Shown piece after piece: positions 45,350 through 53,149 of a DNA stretch of 64,000 nt (position 1 is its first letter; the number at the start of each line of letters is the position of its first letter). The translations under genes and the position numbers were made by a program. The notes beneath the pieces were generated by a model, which was not told the origin of the DNA, made no database searches, and saw only the letters and a program-made list of their open reading frames with translations. The DNA is from CALXQW01 sp031553045 (GTDB lineage: Bacteria; Verrucomicrobiota; Verrucomicrobiia; Opitutales; Intestinicryptomonadaceae): NCBI GenBank assembly GCA_031553045.1, contig JAVBLZ010000010.1:18617-82616 (forward strand). Reading direction: 5' to 3'.

Positions 45350-45369
45350 ATAAATAGCCCCCTTTGAGC

Positions 45370-45399
45370 TTGACAGTCTGGTAAAACAAAAATCATACT
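45370..45399 (+). promoter_or_regulatory. Candidate promoter of the small membrane protein gene
   Basis: A perfect TTGACA (45370-45375) is followed 18 bases later by CATACT (45394-45399). A start near 45406 would serve either of the two in-frame ATGs downstream (45413, 45461). Confidence 0.4.
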
Positions 45400-45460
45400 C
45401 AAGTTAACTTGAATGCCCTTGTTCAATTGTGGACATCTCAAAAAAATCGTTCAATATGTA

Positions 45461-45679
45461 ATGGTAAATACTCGCTTATATTTAATAGTTGGGTTCGGGA
45501 TTTTGGTAGGTCTGCTCCTTGTCCCTATAGGGCAAATTACGTCTCTTAAATTTCTTGAAACCGCCGGTTTGATTATTTTCAGCATATTTGGGGGTATTTT
45601 TACCGTATGGTTGCTTATAGTGGGTTGCATTGTATTTTGGTATGAAGTGAAACAAATAAAGAAAAACTCTCCGAAGTGA
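45461..45679 (+). CDS. Small two-helix membrane protein
   Basis: 72 residues from the ATG at 45461 (an in-frame ATG at 45413 would add 16 residues). Two hydrophobic helices (LYLIVGFGILVGLLLVPIG and ETAGLIIFSIFGGIFTVWLL) are joined by a short loop and followed by a basic tail (VKQIKKNSPK). I do not recognise it. It is the last cargo gene before the right 199-bp repeat. There is no clear Shine-Dalgarno sequence for either start. Confidence 0.5.
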   Translation: MVNTRLYLIVGFGILVGLLLVPIGQITSLKFLETAGLIIFSIFGGIFTVWLLIVGCIVFWYEVKQIKKNSPK

Positions 45680-45717
45680 GTTTTACTAAAAACACCAGAG
45701 TGTAGGCGGGATATTAG

Positions 45718-45818
45718 TGCGCAATAGCGGGAATCACGTCCTCATTTGTGCAGGCGATTTTTTTGAGCTTGGTAAAGTCTATGTCTAAGTTTCAAGACTC
45801 TTCTTTTTCTTTACTCAT
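45718..45818 (-). pseudogene. Dead 5' fragment of hisI
   Basis: The first ~33 codons of hisI are repeated here on the minus strand. A TTG codon of the intact gene has become TGA at codon 9 (the fragment reads MSKEKEES then stop), and there is no downstream hisI sequence. It is part of the right 199-bp repeat and shows that this copy is the degenerate one. Confidence 0.88.
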
Positions 45819-45866
45819 AATTGAATGAAAAAAATATCAGCGAGGCGGCTTTTCAACAAAAAAAGC

Positions 45867-45896
45867 TTGAAAGTCTTTTAGATTAGTCGGATAAAT
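45867..45896 (+). promoter_or_regulatory. Presumed promoter of tRNA-Pro
   Basis: TTGAAA (45867-45872) and GATAAA (45890-45895) are 17 bases apart, with a start near 45903, 9 bases before the tRNA. The same arrangement (TTGAAC/GATAAA) exists in the left repeat copy at 42279-42307. Confidence 0.45.
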
Positions 45897-45911
45897 TTGC
45901 GCAATTTTAAA

Positions 45912-45985
45912 CGGGGCGTAGCTTAGCCTGGTAGAGCGCTACGTTCGGGACGTAGAGGCCGGAGGTTCGAATCCTCTCGCCCCGA
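45912..45985 (+). tRNA. tRNA-Pro (anticodon CGG)
   Basis: The cloverleaf folds fully: acceptor CGGGGCG (45912-45918) with CGCCCCG (45978-45984), D arm 45921-45937, anticodon stem CTACG/CGTAG (45939-45943 with 45951-45955), loop TTCGGGA with anticodon CGG at 45946-45948, T arm GGAGG/CCTCT around TTCGAAT, discriminator A at 45985. CCA is not encoded. It reads CCG codons. Confidence 0.96.
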
Positions 45986-45998
45986 TTTAAGATTTAAG

Positions 45999-46064
45999 CC
46001 CGCCTATTTGCGGGAGGTTTTGCGCCTTAAGTAAGGCTTACGTAAGTAACAAGGGCGCATATTT
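45999..46064 (+). terminator. Hairpins after tRNA-Pro, possible terminator
   Basis: CCCGC (45999-46003) pairs with GCGGG (46010-46014), followed by AGGTTTT. A second stem pairs TGCGCC (46021-46026) with GGCGCA (46054-46059), enclosing CTTACGTAAG, followed by TATTTTAAT. They may end the tRNA transcript or lead into the CE15 gene. Confidence 0.4.
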
Positions 46065-46103
46065 TAATTGAATAATCTTGGTTTGGCGTTACATTGCTAC
46101 CTC

Positions 46104-47393
46104 ATGCTTAAGCTTATTTTAATTAACAGATTGTCTATACTATTTTCTTTGACGCTATTCTTCTTTGCACCCCTCTTTGCGGCGGATAAGCGAGTGTATA
46201 ATTACGATGAAGAAAAAGTATTGCCATACGAGCTTCCAAACGTTTTACAATCGCCGCTTACGGGCAAAATTGCCGATTCCCCCGAAACTTGGGAGAACTT
46301 CGTACGCCCAGATTTGATTGTAGAATTTGAAAAGCTCTACTCAAAAATACCGCCCCAGCCCCAAGAGATGCGTTTTGAAGTGATGGAAGTTTCCGCAAAA
46401 GCTTTGGGAGGCAAGGCAACCAGAAAGCAAATCCGCATACATCTTAAAGATTCTGGCAAAGACGCATATTTTGATATGCTAATATACATCCCCAACGACG
46501 GACGCAAAAAGCATAAAGCCTTTATGGGCTTAAACTTTGTGGGGAATCATAGCGTAGCTGCGGATGAAGAAATTATTTTATCGAGCGCATGGTCTCGCAA
46601 TTTTAGCTACGCAAATGCGAAGGTTAAAGACAACAAGACAAATGCTTCTCATAGGGGGGCGATGGTGTCTCGTTGGCCTATTGAAAAGCTTGTCGAAAGC
46701 GGCTATGCCGTAATCACCGCTTGGTATTGCGAGATATTTCCCGACAAAGATGACGGCGCTGCTGAAAGCGTTTACAAAATATTTTCCGAAGACCGTTACA
46801 AATACGATAGATGCGCAATAACGGCATGGGCTTGGGCAATGATGCGCATGATGGATTATGTTTCAACAGATGCCGATATAGACGCTCAAAAAGTCTTGAC
46901 GATAGGGCATTCCAGACTGGGCAAAACCGCCATTTGGGCGGCAGCTTGCGACAGGCGTTTTGCAGGCGCAATATCAAACAATTCCGGCTGTATGGGGGCT
47001 GCATTGTCTAAAAGAGATTACGGGGAAACCGTGAGCACCATCACAAAAGAATTCCCGCACTGGTTCTCAAAAAAATTGGCGGAGTATTCTGATAATGAGG
47101 CGGCGATGCCCGTAGATCAGCACCAACTTTTGGCGCTTATTGCGCCCAGACCTCTTTATGTTGCAAGCGCAACTTTAGACAAATGGGCGGATCCAAAGGG
47201 TGAACTTTTGTCTCTGGCGGCAACAGCTCCCGTGTACAAACTTTTTGGTCTAACTGATATTCCAGCCCAGAGCGCCCTTACGCCTGAACAGCCTTTTATC
47301 GGGCGTTGCGCCTATCATTTGCGCACGGGCAAACATGACATCACAATTTACGATTGGGAAAATTATATAAAATTTGCGGACAAAAATTTGTAG
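46104..47393 (+). CDS. Secreted CE15 glucuronoyl esterase
   Basis: 429 residues from the ATG at 46104, which starts a good signal peptide (hydrophobic run ending FFAPLFAADK); a start 36 bases earlier would add a poor extension. The alpha/beta-hydrolase nucleophile is Ser270 in IGHSRLGKTAIW, the CE15 signature, followed by ISNNSGCMGAALSKRDYGETV (broken here to its parts: SNNSGCMGAAL and GETV), FPHWF, and HQLLALIAPRPLYVASA. His411 in GKHD is the likely catalytic His. The usual Glu near position 293 is Asn; Asp359 may supply the acid. These enzymes cut ester bonds between lignin and glucuronoxylan. It follows tRNA-Pro. Confidence 0.88.
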   Translation: MLKLILINRLSILFSLTLFFFAPLFAADKRVYNYDEEKVLPYELPNVLQSPLTGKIADSPETWENFVRPDLIVEFEKLYSKIPPQPQEMRFEVMEVSAKALGGKATRKQIRIHLKDSGKDAYFDMLIYIPNDGRKKHKAFMGLNFVGNHSVAADEEIILSSAWSRNFSYANAKVKDNKTNASHRGAMVSRWPIEKLVESGYAVITAWYCEIFPDKDDGAAESVYKIFSEDRYKYDRCAITAWAWAMMRMMDYVSTDADIDAQKVLTIGHSRLGKTAIWAAACDRRFAGAISNNSGCMGAALSKRDYGETVSTITKEFPHWFSKKLAEYSDNEAAMPVDQHQLLALIAPRPLYVASATLDKWADPKGELLSLAATAPVYKLFGLTDIPAQSALTPEQPFIGRCAYHLRTGKHDITIYDWENYIKFADKNL

Positions 47394-47411
47394 TTCTAGA
47401 CCAAGTACGAT

Positions 47412-48032
47412 CTAAAACAAAATCTTGCGGAATTTTTCCGCCAATATTTTGATGAAATTTTCTTTTGAAATTTTATTTTCCAACGCAAAAATTTTTATGG
47501 AGCCCTGCGTAAGAAGCCCGTCTTTGTTCCGTTTTTGAGCCGCCCCTGCAAGTTTGCCGAATTTTTCGGAAACAACGTCGTAAAGCGCTGGCGTTGTAAA
47601 ACAGGCGCACAACGGGTTTTTGCCGCAAGAGGGCGTCTCATTCAGCGTTGCGCATACGCCAATTTCCGAAAACGCTTCGGCAATTTTTTTATGGATTAAT
47701 TTATAAGATTCCGCCGCTTTAAGTTCCGCAAAAAAGTGCTCTCTCGGTACGGCGAGCGCATAGGTTATTTCATCTTTATGCAGCACTATTCCGCCGCCGC
47801 TTGGACGCTTTGCGTAATCAAAATTTTCGCCCATAAAACTTTTAACTTCAGGATATTTTTGCGACACTCCAAAAGTTACGGAAGGCCTGTCCCAATCATA
47901 AAATCGCAGCAGAGGCGTGTTTTCTTTGTTGCAGAGCTTTAACAAGTTCAGATCTTTTTGCATATTTTCTTCGGCGTTTGAAATTTCAAAAGCCATTAAA
48001 AATATTTGACCTGAGCTAAAATCTGTATTCAT
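47412..48032 (-). CDS. Lipoate-protein ligase A family protein
   Basis: 206 residues. The biotin/lipoate ligase fold shows FYDWDRPSVTFGVSQ (about 43-57) and the lipoyl-AMP loop KRPSGGGIVLHKDEITYALAVP (best part RPSGGGIVLH, about 77-86). It is shorter than E. coli LplA (about 337) and lacks the C-terminal domain, so it may be a transferase/octanoyltransferase (LipM-like) or need a partner. Lipoylation of 2-oxo acid dehydrogenases or GcvH is the expected role. It is divergent from kdsB with only 52 bases between, and convergent with the CE15 gene. Confidence 0.8.
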   Translation of the reverse strand: MNTDFSSGQIFLMAFEISNAEENMQKDLNLLKLCNKENTPLLRFYDWDRPSVTFGVSQKYPEVKSFMGENFDYAKRPSGGGIVLHKDEITYALAVPREHFFAELKAAESYKLIHKKIAEAFSEIGVCATLNETPSCGKNPLCACFTTPALYDVVSEKFGKLAGAAQKRNKDGLLTQGSIKIFALENKISKENFIKILAEKFRKILF

Positions 48033-48084
48033 ATAATCTCTTAACTATTAGTGCGGTTGAAGCCCAGTTCAACCAAAATGTAAT

Positions 48085-49164
48085 ATGATTTCCCTAGCAA
48101 TATCACTTTTGAAGGTCGTAATAGAGATAGCCAGTTTTGTGCTGCCTACGGTATTTGGCGTCTATTTTTTATTTCGTCGTTCGGAGGCTTACGATGAGTC
48201 TTTTGTGCATTCACGCTTTGCCTCATTGGGTTTGAGCAAGAGGGTGTATCGCATTACATTCAGGCTTTTGGGCATACTTCTTATCATGATAGCCACCGTG
48301 ATAGTCTGGAATTTTTATATGGCAGACCTCATCAAATCCGAAGGCGAAACGGAGTTTTTCTGGAAGGATATTGAAAAGAAAGATGACGACGGCAATGTGC
48401 TGTTTAAACTTTCAATGCTGGGTGCGGTGATTGCGATTCCCGCTAGGATGGCGTCTGTAAGGTTTGCCGGCAAGCCTCTGGCTGACTTAAACGGCAAGGC
48501 GGTGATTGAACACGTTTTTGAAAAATGTACTCAAAGCAAGCTTGCTGGGGGCATAGTAATACTTTCCGATAGCCCTGAAATAGAGGAAAAGGCGGCGCAA
48601 ATGGGCGCAAGGCACATCATGACAAGCCCTGAGTGTTCTAGCGGTACGGAGCGCATAGTTTCCGTATTGGATGAGTTGGATGCAAACTTCATCGTAAATG
48701 TGCAAGGCGATGAGCCTTTTATTGCGCCGGAACTCATAGACTCTCTGATAAAAAAACATCAGGAAACTTCTGCGGAATTGGTTACGGCGGTTAGGCGCAT
48801 ACATGATGTTGAAAGTTTAAAAAATGAAAATGTTGTAAAAGTTTTGCGCAACGCTTCTGGAAGGTTGATTTATTTCAGCCGTTCGCCACTGCCTTATTTG
48901 AGAGGGCAGGGCGATTACTCAAAATGGCTTGAAGCCTCGGCTTATTGGCAACACATTGGCATATACGGTTATAGCGCCGACATCTTGAAAAAGTATGCCG
49001 CTTTGCCTGAAAGCGTATTGGAAAATTGCGAAAAGCTTGAACAGCTTAAATTTTTATCAGCAGGTTACACCTTTGAAATTGTCGAGACCGACTACGTTTC
49101 AATAGGCATAGATACGCCTGAAGATTTGCAGAAGGCAAAAGATTACCTAAATAAAATTTCATAA
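48085..49164 (+). CDS. kdsB: CMP-Kdo synthetase (KdsB) fused to an N-terminal membrane domain
   Basis: 359 residues. Residues 111-359 are a complete KdsB: IPARMASVRFAGKPLADLNG, VNVQGDEPFI, FSRSPLPYLR and HIGIYGY. It activates Kdo with CTP for LPS. Residues 1-110 are extra: two hydrophobic segments (about 5-30 and 61-79) joined by a charged loop, then an acidic linker. Met111 (48415) would be the start of an ordinary 249-residue KdsB, so this is either a true fusion or two genes merged by loss of a stop; the frame is open throughout. kdsD starts 1 base after the stop. The membrane part has no name I can give. Confidence 0.88.
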   Translation: MISLAISLLKVVIEIASFVLPTVFGVYFLFRRSEAYDESFVHSRFASLGLSKRVYRITFRLLGILLIMIATVIVWNFYMADLIKSEGETEFFWKDIEKKDDDGNVLFKLSMLGAVIAIPARMASVRFAGKPLADLNGKAVIEHVFEKCTQSKLAGGIVILSDSPEIEEKAAQMGARHIMTSPECSSGTERIVSVLDELDANFIVNVQGDEPFIAPELIDSLIKKHQETSAELVTAVRRIHDVESLKNENVVKVLRNASGRLIYFSRSPLPYLRGQGDYSKWLEASAYWQHIGIYGYSADILKKYAALPESVLENCEKLEQLKFLSAGYTFEIVETDYVSIGIDTPEDLQKAKDYLNKIS

Positions 49165-49165
49165 T

Positions 49166-50143
49166 ATGTCTGAAAATATCAAGAGGGATTCTCTGGCGGT
49201 TGCAAAGGCGACGATTGAAGCTGAAGCCGCCGCAATGCTTGAAGGCGCAAAGCGTCTGGACGGAAATTTCAAAAAAGCGGTGGATGTTATTTTGGCGCAC
49301 AAGGGCAAGATTGTGATTTGCGGGGTGGGCAAGTCAGGCTTGGTGGGTCAGAAAATTGCGGCAACACTTTCAAGCACGGGCACGCCCGCCGTATTTTTAC
49401 ACGCTTGCGATGCCGTTCATGGAGACTTGGGCGTCTATTCCGCAGGCGACCCCACGCTGCTTATTTCAAATAGCGGCGCAACGGTTGAATGTTTGCGATT
49501 GATGCCCACGCTCAAACAATTTAAGTCGCCAATCATAGCCTTGATAGGCAAGTTGGATTCTCCTATGGGGAAATCTGCCGATATAGTTTTAGACGCTTCC
49601 GTTGTTAGAGAGGCTGACCCTTTGGGGATAGTGCCTACGTCTTCGGCTGTCTTGGCAATGGCTTTGGGAGACGCTTTGGCGTGCGCCCTCATTGAGGCTA
49701 GGGGCTTTTCAAAAACAGATTTTGCGCGTTTTCACCCTGCGGGGCAGCTTGGCAGAAACCTTACTTTAAGCGTTGAAGATGTCATGGCAAAGTTGGAGTC
49801 TTGCGCTTTGGTTTCTGCGGAAGATTCCATAAGGCAAATAGTAATTAAGATGACGCAAAAGCCCCTCGGGGCGGCATGTGTGGTTGACGAATTCGGCAAA
49901 CTGGTGGGCATTGTTACGGATGGCGATTTGCGCCGAATGCTTCAGAATGTTTGCGACATTGATTCCGAAAAATGCTTGGATATCATGACAAAAACGCCTG
50001 TTTGCGTATCGCCCGAAGCGCCCTTGATTGAGGCGGCAAACCTGATGGAAAAGCGCAAGTCCAAACTTTCAGTATTGCCCGTTGTGGGCGCAAATGGCGC
50101 TTGCATGGGGCTTATACGCATCCACGATATTTACCAGCAATAA
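49166..50143 (+). CDS. kdsD: D-arabinose 5-phosphate isomerase (KdsD/KpsF/GutQ family)
   Basis: 325 residues. An N-terminal SIS domain (about 30-165) carries ICGVGKSGLVGQKIA and LLISNSGATVE; the catalytic His is likely in HACDAVHGDLG or AVHGDLG. Two CBS domains follow (about 200-325), ending LSVLPVVGANG. The enzyme makes arabinose 5-phosphate, the first Kdo precursor. It lies between kdsB (1 base) and the PmtA-like methyltransferase (1 base), so the operon is Kdo/envelope centred. The size and domain order match E. coli KdsD. Confidence 0.95.
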   Translation: MSENIKRDSLAVAKATIEAEAAAMLEGAKRLDGNFKKAVDVILAHKGKIVICGVGKSGLVGQKIAATLSSTGTPAVFLHACDAVHGDLGVYSAGDPTLLISNSGATVECLRLMPTLKQFKSPIIALIGKLDSPMGKSADIVLDASVVREADPLGIVPTSSAVLAMALGDALACALIEARGFSKTDFARFHPAGQLGRNLTLSVEDVMAKLESCALVSAEDSIRQIVIKMTQKPLGAACVVDEFGKLVGIVTDGDLRRMLQNVCDIDSEKCLDIMTKTPVCVSPEAPLIEAANLMEKRKSKLSVLPVVGANGACMGLIRIHDIYQQ

Positions 50144-50144
50144 C

Positions 50145-50708
50145 ATGGCATTTAAAGATACTTTTAGATTTTTTTTGAAATACATCACCAATCCAAGATT
50201 TACAGGGGCGGTTTGCCCAAGTTGGCGTTTTTTGTCCAGTAAAATGGCGCAGGGGGTGGGCGTTGTAAAAAAGGGCGTTGTTGTAGAGCTTGGACCCGGC
50301 ACGGGGCCCGTTACAGACTATCTGTTGAGGCGCAACATTGCAGGGGCAAATTTGTACAGCATAGAATTTGACAAAACTTTGGCGGCGAATCTGCAAAAAA
50401 GATTTCCTCAGGTTATGGTTGTCAACGACAGTGCGGAAAATATCTCGGCTTGCTTGGGCGATAGGGCGGCGGAGGTTTATGCCGTAGTTTCAAGCCTTCC
50501 GCTTGTCAGCCTGCCTAATGAGATTGTTCAAAATATACTTTCAGAAGTTGAAAAAGTTTTGCCCGTAGGCGGCAGATATATCCAATTTACCTACAATCTG
50601 TTGAAGTCTCCCGACCGTTTGGAGTTCAAGCGTATGAAGCATATTAAAACTTCAATAGTTTTCATAAATATTCCGCCCGCCCGCGTGGACGTGTTCGAGA
50701 AGTTCTAG
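50145..50708 (+). CDS. PmtA-like phospholipid N-methyltransferase
   Basis: 187 residues from the ATG at 50145, 1 base after kdsD; an earlier start at 50082 overlaps kdsD and is unlikely. After ITNPRFTGAVCPSWRFL it has the SAM motif VVELGPGTGPVTDYLL (about 46-61) and SSLPLVSLP (about 115-123), as in phospholipid N-methyltransferases that make phosphatidylcholine; the rRNA dimethylase-like fold is the alternative. Its TAG stop (50706-50708) lies in the left end of a 131-bp inverted-repeat element, so the last residues and stop may come from an insertion. Homologues often end near here, so activity may survive. Confidence 0.82.
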   Translation: MAFKDTFRFFLKYITNPRFTGAVCPSWRFLSSKMAQGVGVVKKGVVVELGPGTGPVTDYLLRRNIAGANLYSIEFDKTLAANLQKRFPQVMVVNDSAENISACLGDRAAEVYAVVSSLPLVSLPNEIVQNILSEVEKVLPVGGRYIQFTYNLLKSPDRLEFKRMKHIKTSIVFINIPPARVDVFEKF

Positions 50709-50836
50709 AGCACATTTGGTTTAATCTGTCGCTTTTGGCAAAGGCTTTTGAATTTTTCATAATCCTTGAGCCAAAAGAGGATTGTGCTAGCTCGAAATCA
50801 AAGTAAAGTGCGACAAATTAAACCAAATGTGCTCTA
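50706..50836. mobile_element. 131-bp palindromic MITE-like element with 27-bp inverted ends
   Basis: The ends 50706-50732 and 50810-50836 are inverted repeats of 27 bases with one mismatch. Each end starts with TA-GAGCAC, consistent with insertion at a TA target as in IS630/Tc1-mariner-derived MITEs. A second inner repeat pairs CTTTTGGC (50732-50739) with GCCAAAAG (50770-50777). The element has no coding capacity and supplies the stop of the upstream gene. I saw no second copy in the window. Confidence 0.75.
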
Positions 50837-50868
50837 ACGCAAAGGTTTTGCCGCATTTACATTGCGTA

Positions 50869-51630
50869 TCACAAGATGAAGGCAAAAAGCTCGTCTTTAA
50901 GAATGGTTCTAAATTCTTCTTCCGTGAGCCAATATCCGCTTTTGTTTTTCATTGTGCAGTAAAGGTATTCATTGCTTGAGGCGTTGTAGCCTACAAGGAA
51001 AGCGCAGGTCATGGGCGGGCTGCTTTTGTAATCTGAAAAACCTTTGATTTTATTTTTCTTGAGATATTCAGCCCAAGCGGCGGGGCTTTGTGCGGCTTTG
51101 CGTTCTTCATTGCGCTTTTCAAAAGTGTCAAACGCTCCGCTTAGGTCTGGCAGAGAAAAAAATACGGGAGAGCCGGAGTCTAAAATTTTCCTGAACAAAC
51201 TTTGGCTATATTTTATTTCTGAAAACTTGAGTTTTTTTGCTTTGTAAAGATATTTTTCCACAAGGTCAAATTGCTTGAGGCGCAAGTTTTTGGGCTTATC
51301 TGTTTTGTTTGCGGGGGGCAGCTTTGTTGCTTTTACAAATTCTTCATCACTGCCCAAAGACGGCACAATATAATCAAGATAATACCTCAGCGATGGGATT
51401 AGTATGTGCTGCATGGAATCTTCGGAAAACTGTTGCGTTGCTTGTGCAAAATTTATGACAACATCGCCATTTTCGCTTTTCACCACATTGCTTGCCAAAC
51501 GCAGTTTGATTTCCTGCGTGGTTTCCGCCTTTGCGGGTTCAGCAGGGACGACGGGTTTTTCTTCCTGGGCAAAAATAAACGCCGAGAAAAGAAGGGCGCT
51601 TGAATAAAGACAAATTTTAATATGATTCAT
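50869..51630 (-). CDS. Secreted protein of unknown function
   Basis: 253 residues with a signal peptide (MNHIKICLYSSALLFSAFIFAQ) followed by a Pro/Ala/Glu spacer. The mature part is helical to about residue 170, then strand-like, with a late CAFLVGYNASSNEYLY and WLTEEEFRTIL. The last part recalls a papain-like or C39-type peptidase end, but no catalytic His can be assigned, so I do not claim this. It is transcribed alone toward the MITE-like element and is divergent from nothing obvious. Function unknown. Confidence 0.7.
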   Translation of the reverse strand: MNHIKICLYSSALLFSAFIFAQEEKPVVPAEPAKAETTQEIKLRLASNVVKSENGDVVINFAQATQQFSEDSMQHILIPSLRYYLDYIVPSLGSDEEFVKATKLPPANKTDKPKNLRLKQFDLVEKYLYKAKKLKFSEIKYSQSLFRKILDSGSPVFFSLPDLSGAFDTFEKRNEERKAAQSPAAWAEYLKKNKIKGFSDYKSSPPMTCAFLVGYNASSNEYLYCTMKNKSGYWLTEEEFRTILKDELFAFIL

Positions 51631-51654
51631 AGTAATTTAGACTTATTCCTATAA

Positions 51655-51695
51655 ACGCCAAAACAAAGGCGAAGTTTCATTAGAAACTCCGCCTT
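51655..51695 (-). terminator. Strong terminator of the galactose operon (minus strand)
   Basis: On the minus strand a 13-bp stem with one G-U pair is formed by 51695-51683 and 51678-51665 around a 4-base loop, followed by a T-rich run (TTTGTTTT). It lies after the stop of the UDP-sugar pyrophosphorylase gene. Confidence 0.8.
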
Positions 51696-51729
51696 AAACT
51701 TAAGAACTGGTTTTTGTTTTTACGAGGCT

Positions 51730-53148
51730 TTACGCCAAATAGAATTTGTCCGTAATTGCGGGTTTGTCTTTGAGAGAGTTCCACCTTTCGGCAAAGTCTT
51801 GCGCATTTGTGGCAAAAGTGGGGGATATTTCTATATCTAAGACTGGCACGCCCTCGGCATTTTTTTCAAGAGTTATGCCAATGCCTTCAAGCCATCTTGC
51901 AAATTGCTTTTTTTGGTCCGCCTTGCAAGAGGTCGGAGAATCAACTCCTTCAGCATTTTTTACGGGGGAAAATTCATCACCCCTGAAACCCTCTATAATT
52001 ACGGGGTTTTTAGACATAGGCAATGCGTCAAAAACAAACATCTCAAACTTTACGCCGTTGGATTTTTCAGGCTTAACCTGATTGCCTTGGCTATCAATAT
52101 AAGGGATTTTTTTATCCGCCCTGTGGAATGGCAACTTTGCGCCTGCGCTTCCGCCGCCCATTTTTTCAATGAAGTTAAGGTCTATGACATGTATTGCAAC
52201 ACTGCCCGCTATAAACTTTAACTTGCCTTCAGCATCAGTCTCTTTTTGGAAAGCTTCAGGAAGGTCTGAATATTCTATCACGGAAAGCCTGTCGCCCTCC
52301 AAACAAAAATGGCCGACCTTTTCAAGAGCATAGGCTTTTGGAATCATCTTTGAAGACATCTGCGATTTGCCCTTGAGATGAAAGCCCACAAAGTAAGGGT
52401 CTATCAAATCAACCAGAGGATTATCCACCTGCCAGTAGCTGACACATTCAACGCCCCTTGCCTTTAGCTTTGCGAGTGCGCCGCTACGCACCATTGCGCG
52501 CAGACAACCGCCGTGCCCGTCCGGAGTCATGGCAATTTTATCCTTTGATTCCAAAATTATTTTTCCCTGCATATCTACGGCGGGCATCAAACCTTGTATA
52601 AAGAAAATTACATCATCTTTATCCAAGCCAAAGTAACTGTTTTCCTCAAAGAATTTTACCGTAGCGGCGTTGTTGATATGGCTTGTCATTACAAGCCAAG
52701 GTATGCGCACGCCGTACTTTTTATTTGCAAACAATATCTTTTCCGCAAAAATTTGAAATAGGCTTTTTTGTTTGACGGGGCTTACGGGATACAAGCCTTT
52801 TGGCGCATCAAAGCCCAGTCTTGTGCCTTGTCCGCCGGCAACCACGAAGCAGGCAAGCTTGCCCGCTTTTATGGCGTCTTCACCGATTTTTTTTGCTTCA
52901 AGCCAAGTTGCGTCTTTGGATTTGTCTTTGGGCAGCTTTATATAAGGGGCGGGCGTAAGATTTGAAAAATCTTGCTTTTGCGTAAGCGCTTCACCCTTCA
53001 AAAGAGTTTCTATAAGCTCATCGACTTCATCCAAATCCACCTGTTCAAGCTGGTTTGAGAGAGATTTTTTCTGAGAATCATCAATCTCATCCCAAAATTT
53101 AAAAACCTGTTCCTGAGAATGTTTTTCAAAATTTTCTTTGAGCGTCAT
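51730..53148 (-). CDS. UDP-sugar/UDP-GlcNAc pyrophosphorylase family uridylyltransferase
   Basis: About 472 residues from the ATG at 53148, 1 base after galE; an upstream TTG (53160) would overlap galE. The UDPGP-family nucleotide loop is VAGGQGTRLGFDAPKG, followed by PVSPVKQKSLFQIF, then VDNPLVDLIDP and a C-terminal HRADKKIPY. The eukaryote-like AGX/UDPGP type is unlike bacterial GalU. The enzyme joins UTP with a sugar 1-phosphate. As the last gene of a transporter-galK-galE operon with no galT, it probably handles glucose or galactose 1-phosphate. Confidence 0.88.
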   Translation of the reverse strand: MTLKENFEKHSQEQVFKFWDEIDDSQKKSLSNQLEQVDLDEVDELIETLLKGEALTQKQDFSNLTPAPYIKLPKDKSKDATWLEAKKIGEDAIKAGKLACFVVAGGQGTRLGFDAPKGLYPVSPVKQKSLFQIFAEKILFANKKYGVRIPWLVMTSHINNAATVKFFEENSYFGLDKDDVIFFIQGLMPAVDMQGKIILESKDKIAMTPDGHGGCLRAMVRSGALAKLKARGVECVSYWQVDNPLVDLIDPYFVGFHLKGKSQMSSKMIPKAYALEKVGHFCLEGDRLSVIEYSDLPEAFQKETDAEGKLKFIAGSVAIHVIDLNFIEKMGGGSAGAKLPFHRADKKIPYIDSQGNQVKPEKSNGVKFEMFVFDALPMSKNPVIIEGFRGDEFSPVKNAEGVDSPTSCKADQKKQFARWLEGIGITLEKNAEGVPVLDIEISPTFATNAQDFAERWNSLKDKPAITDKFYLA

Positions 53149-53149
53149 A

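Larger units (their letters stand above)
45718..45916. repeat. Right copy of the ~199-bp direct repeat, running into tRNA-Pro
   Basis: It matches 42130-42328 at about 93 percent identity by my alignment, offset 3588. It contains the dead hisI fragment and the presumed tRNA-Pro promoter, and ends within the first bases of the tRNA (GGGG at 45913-45916). Confidence 0.9.
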
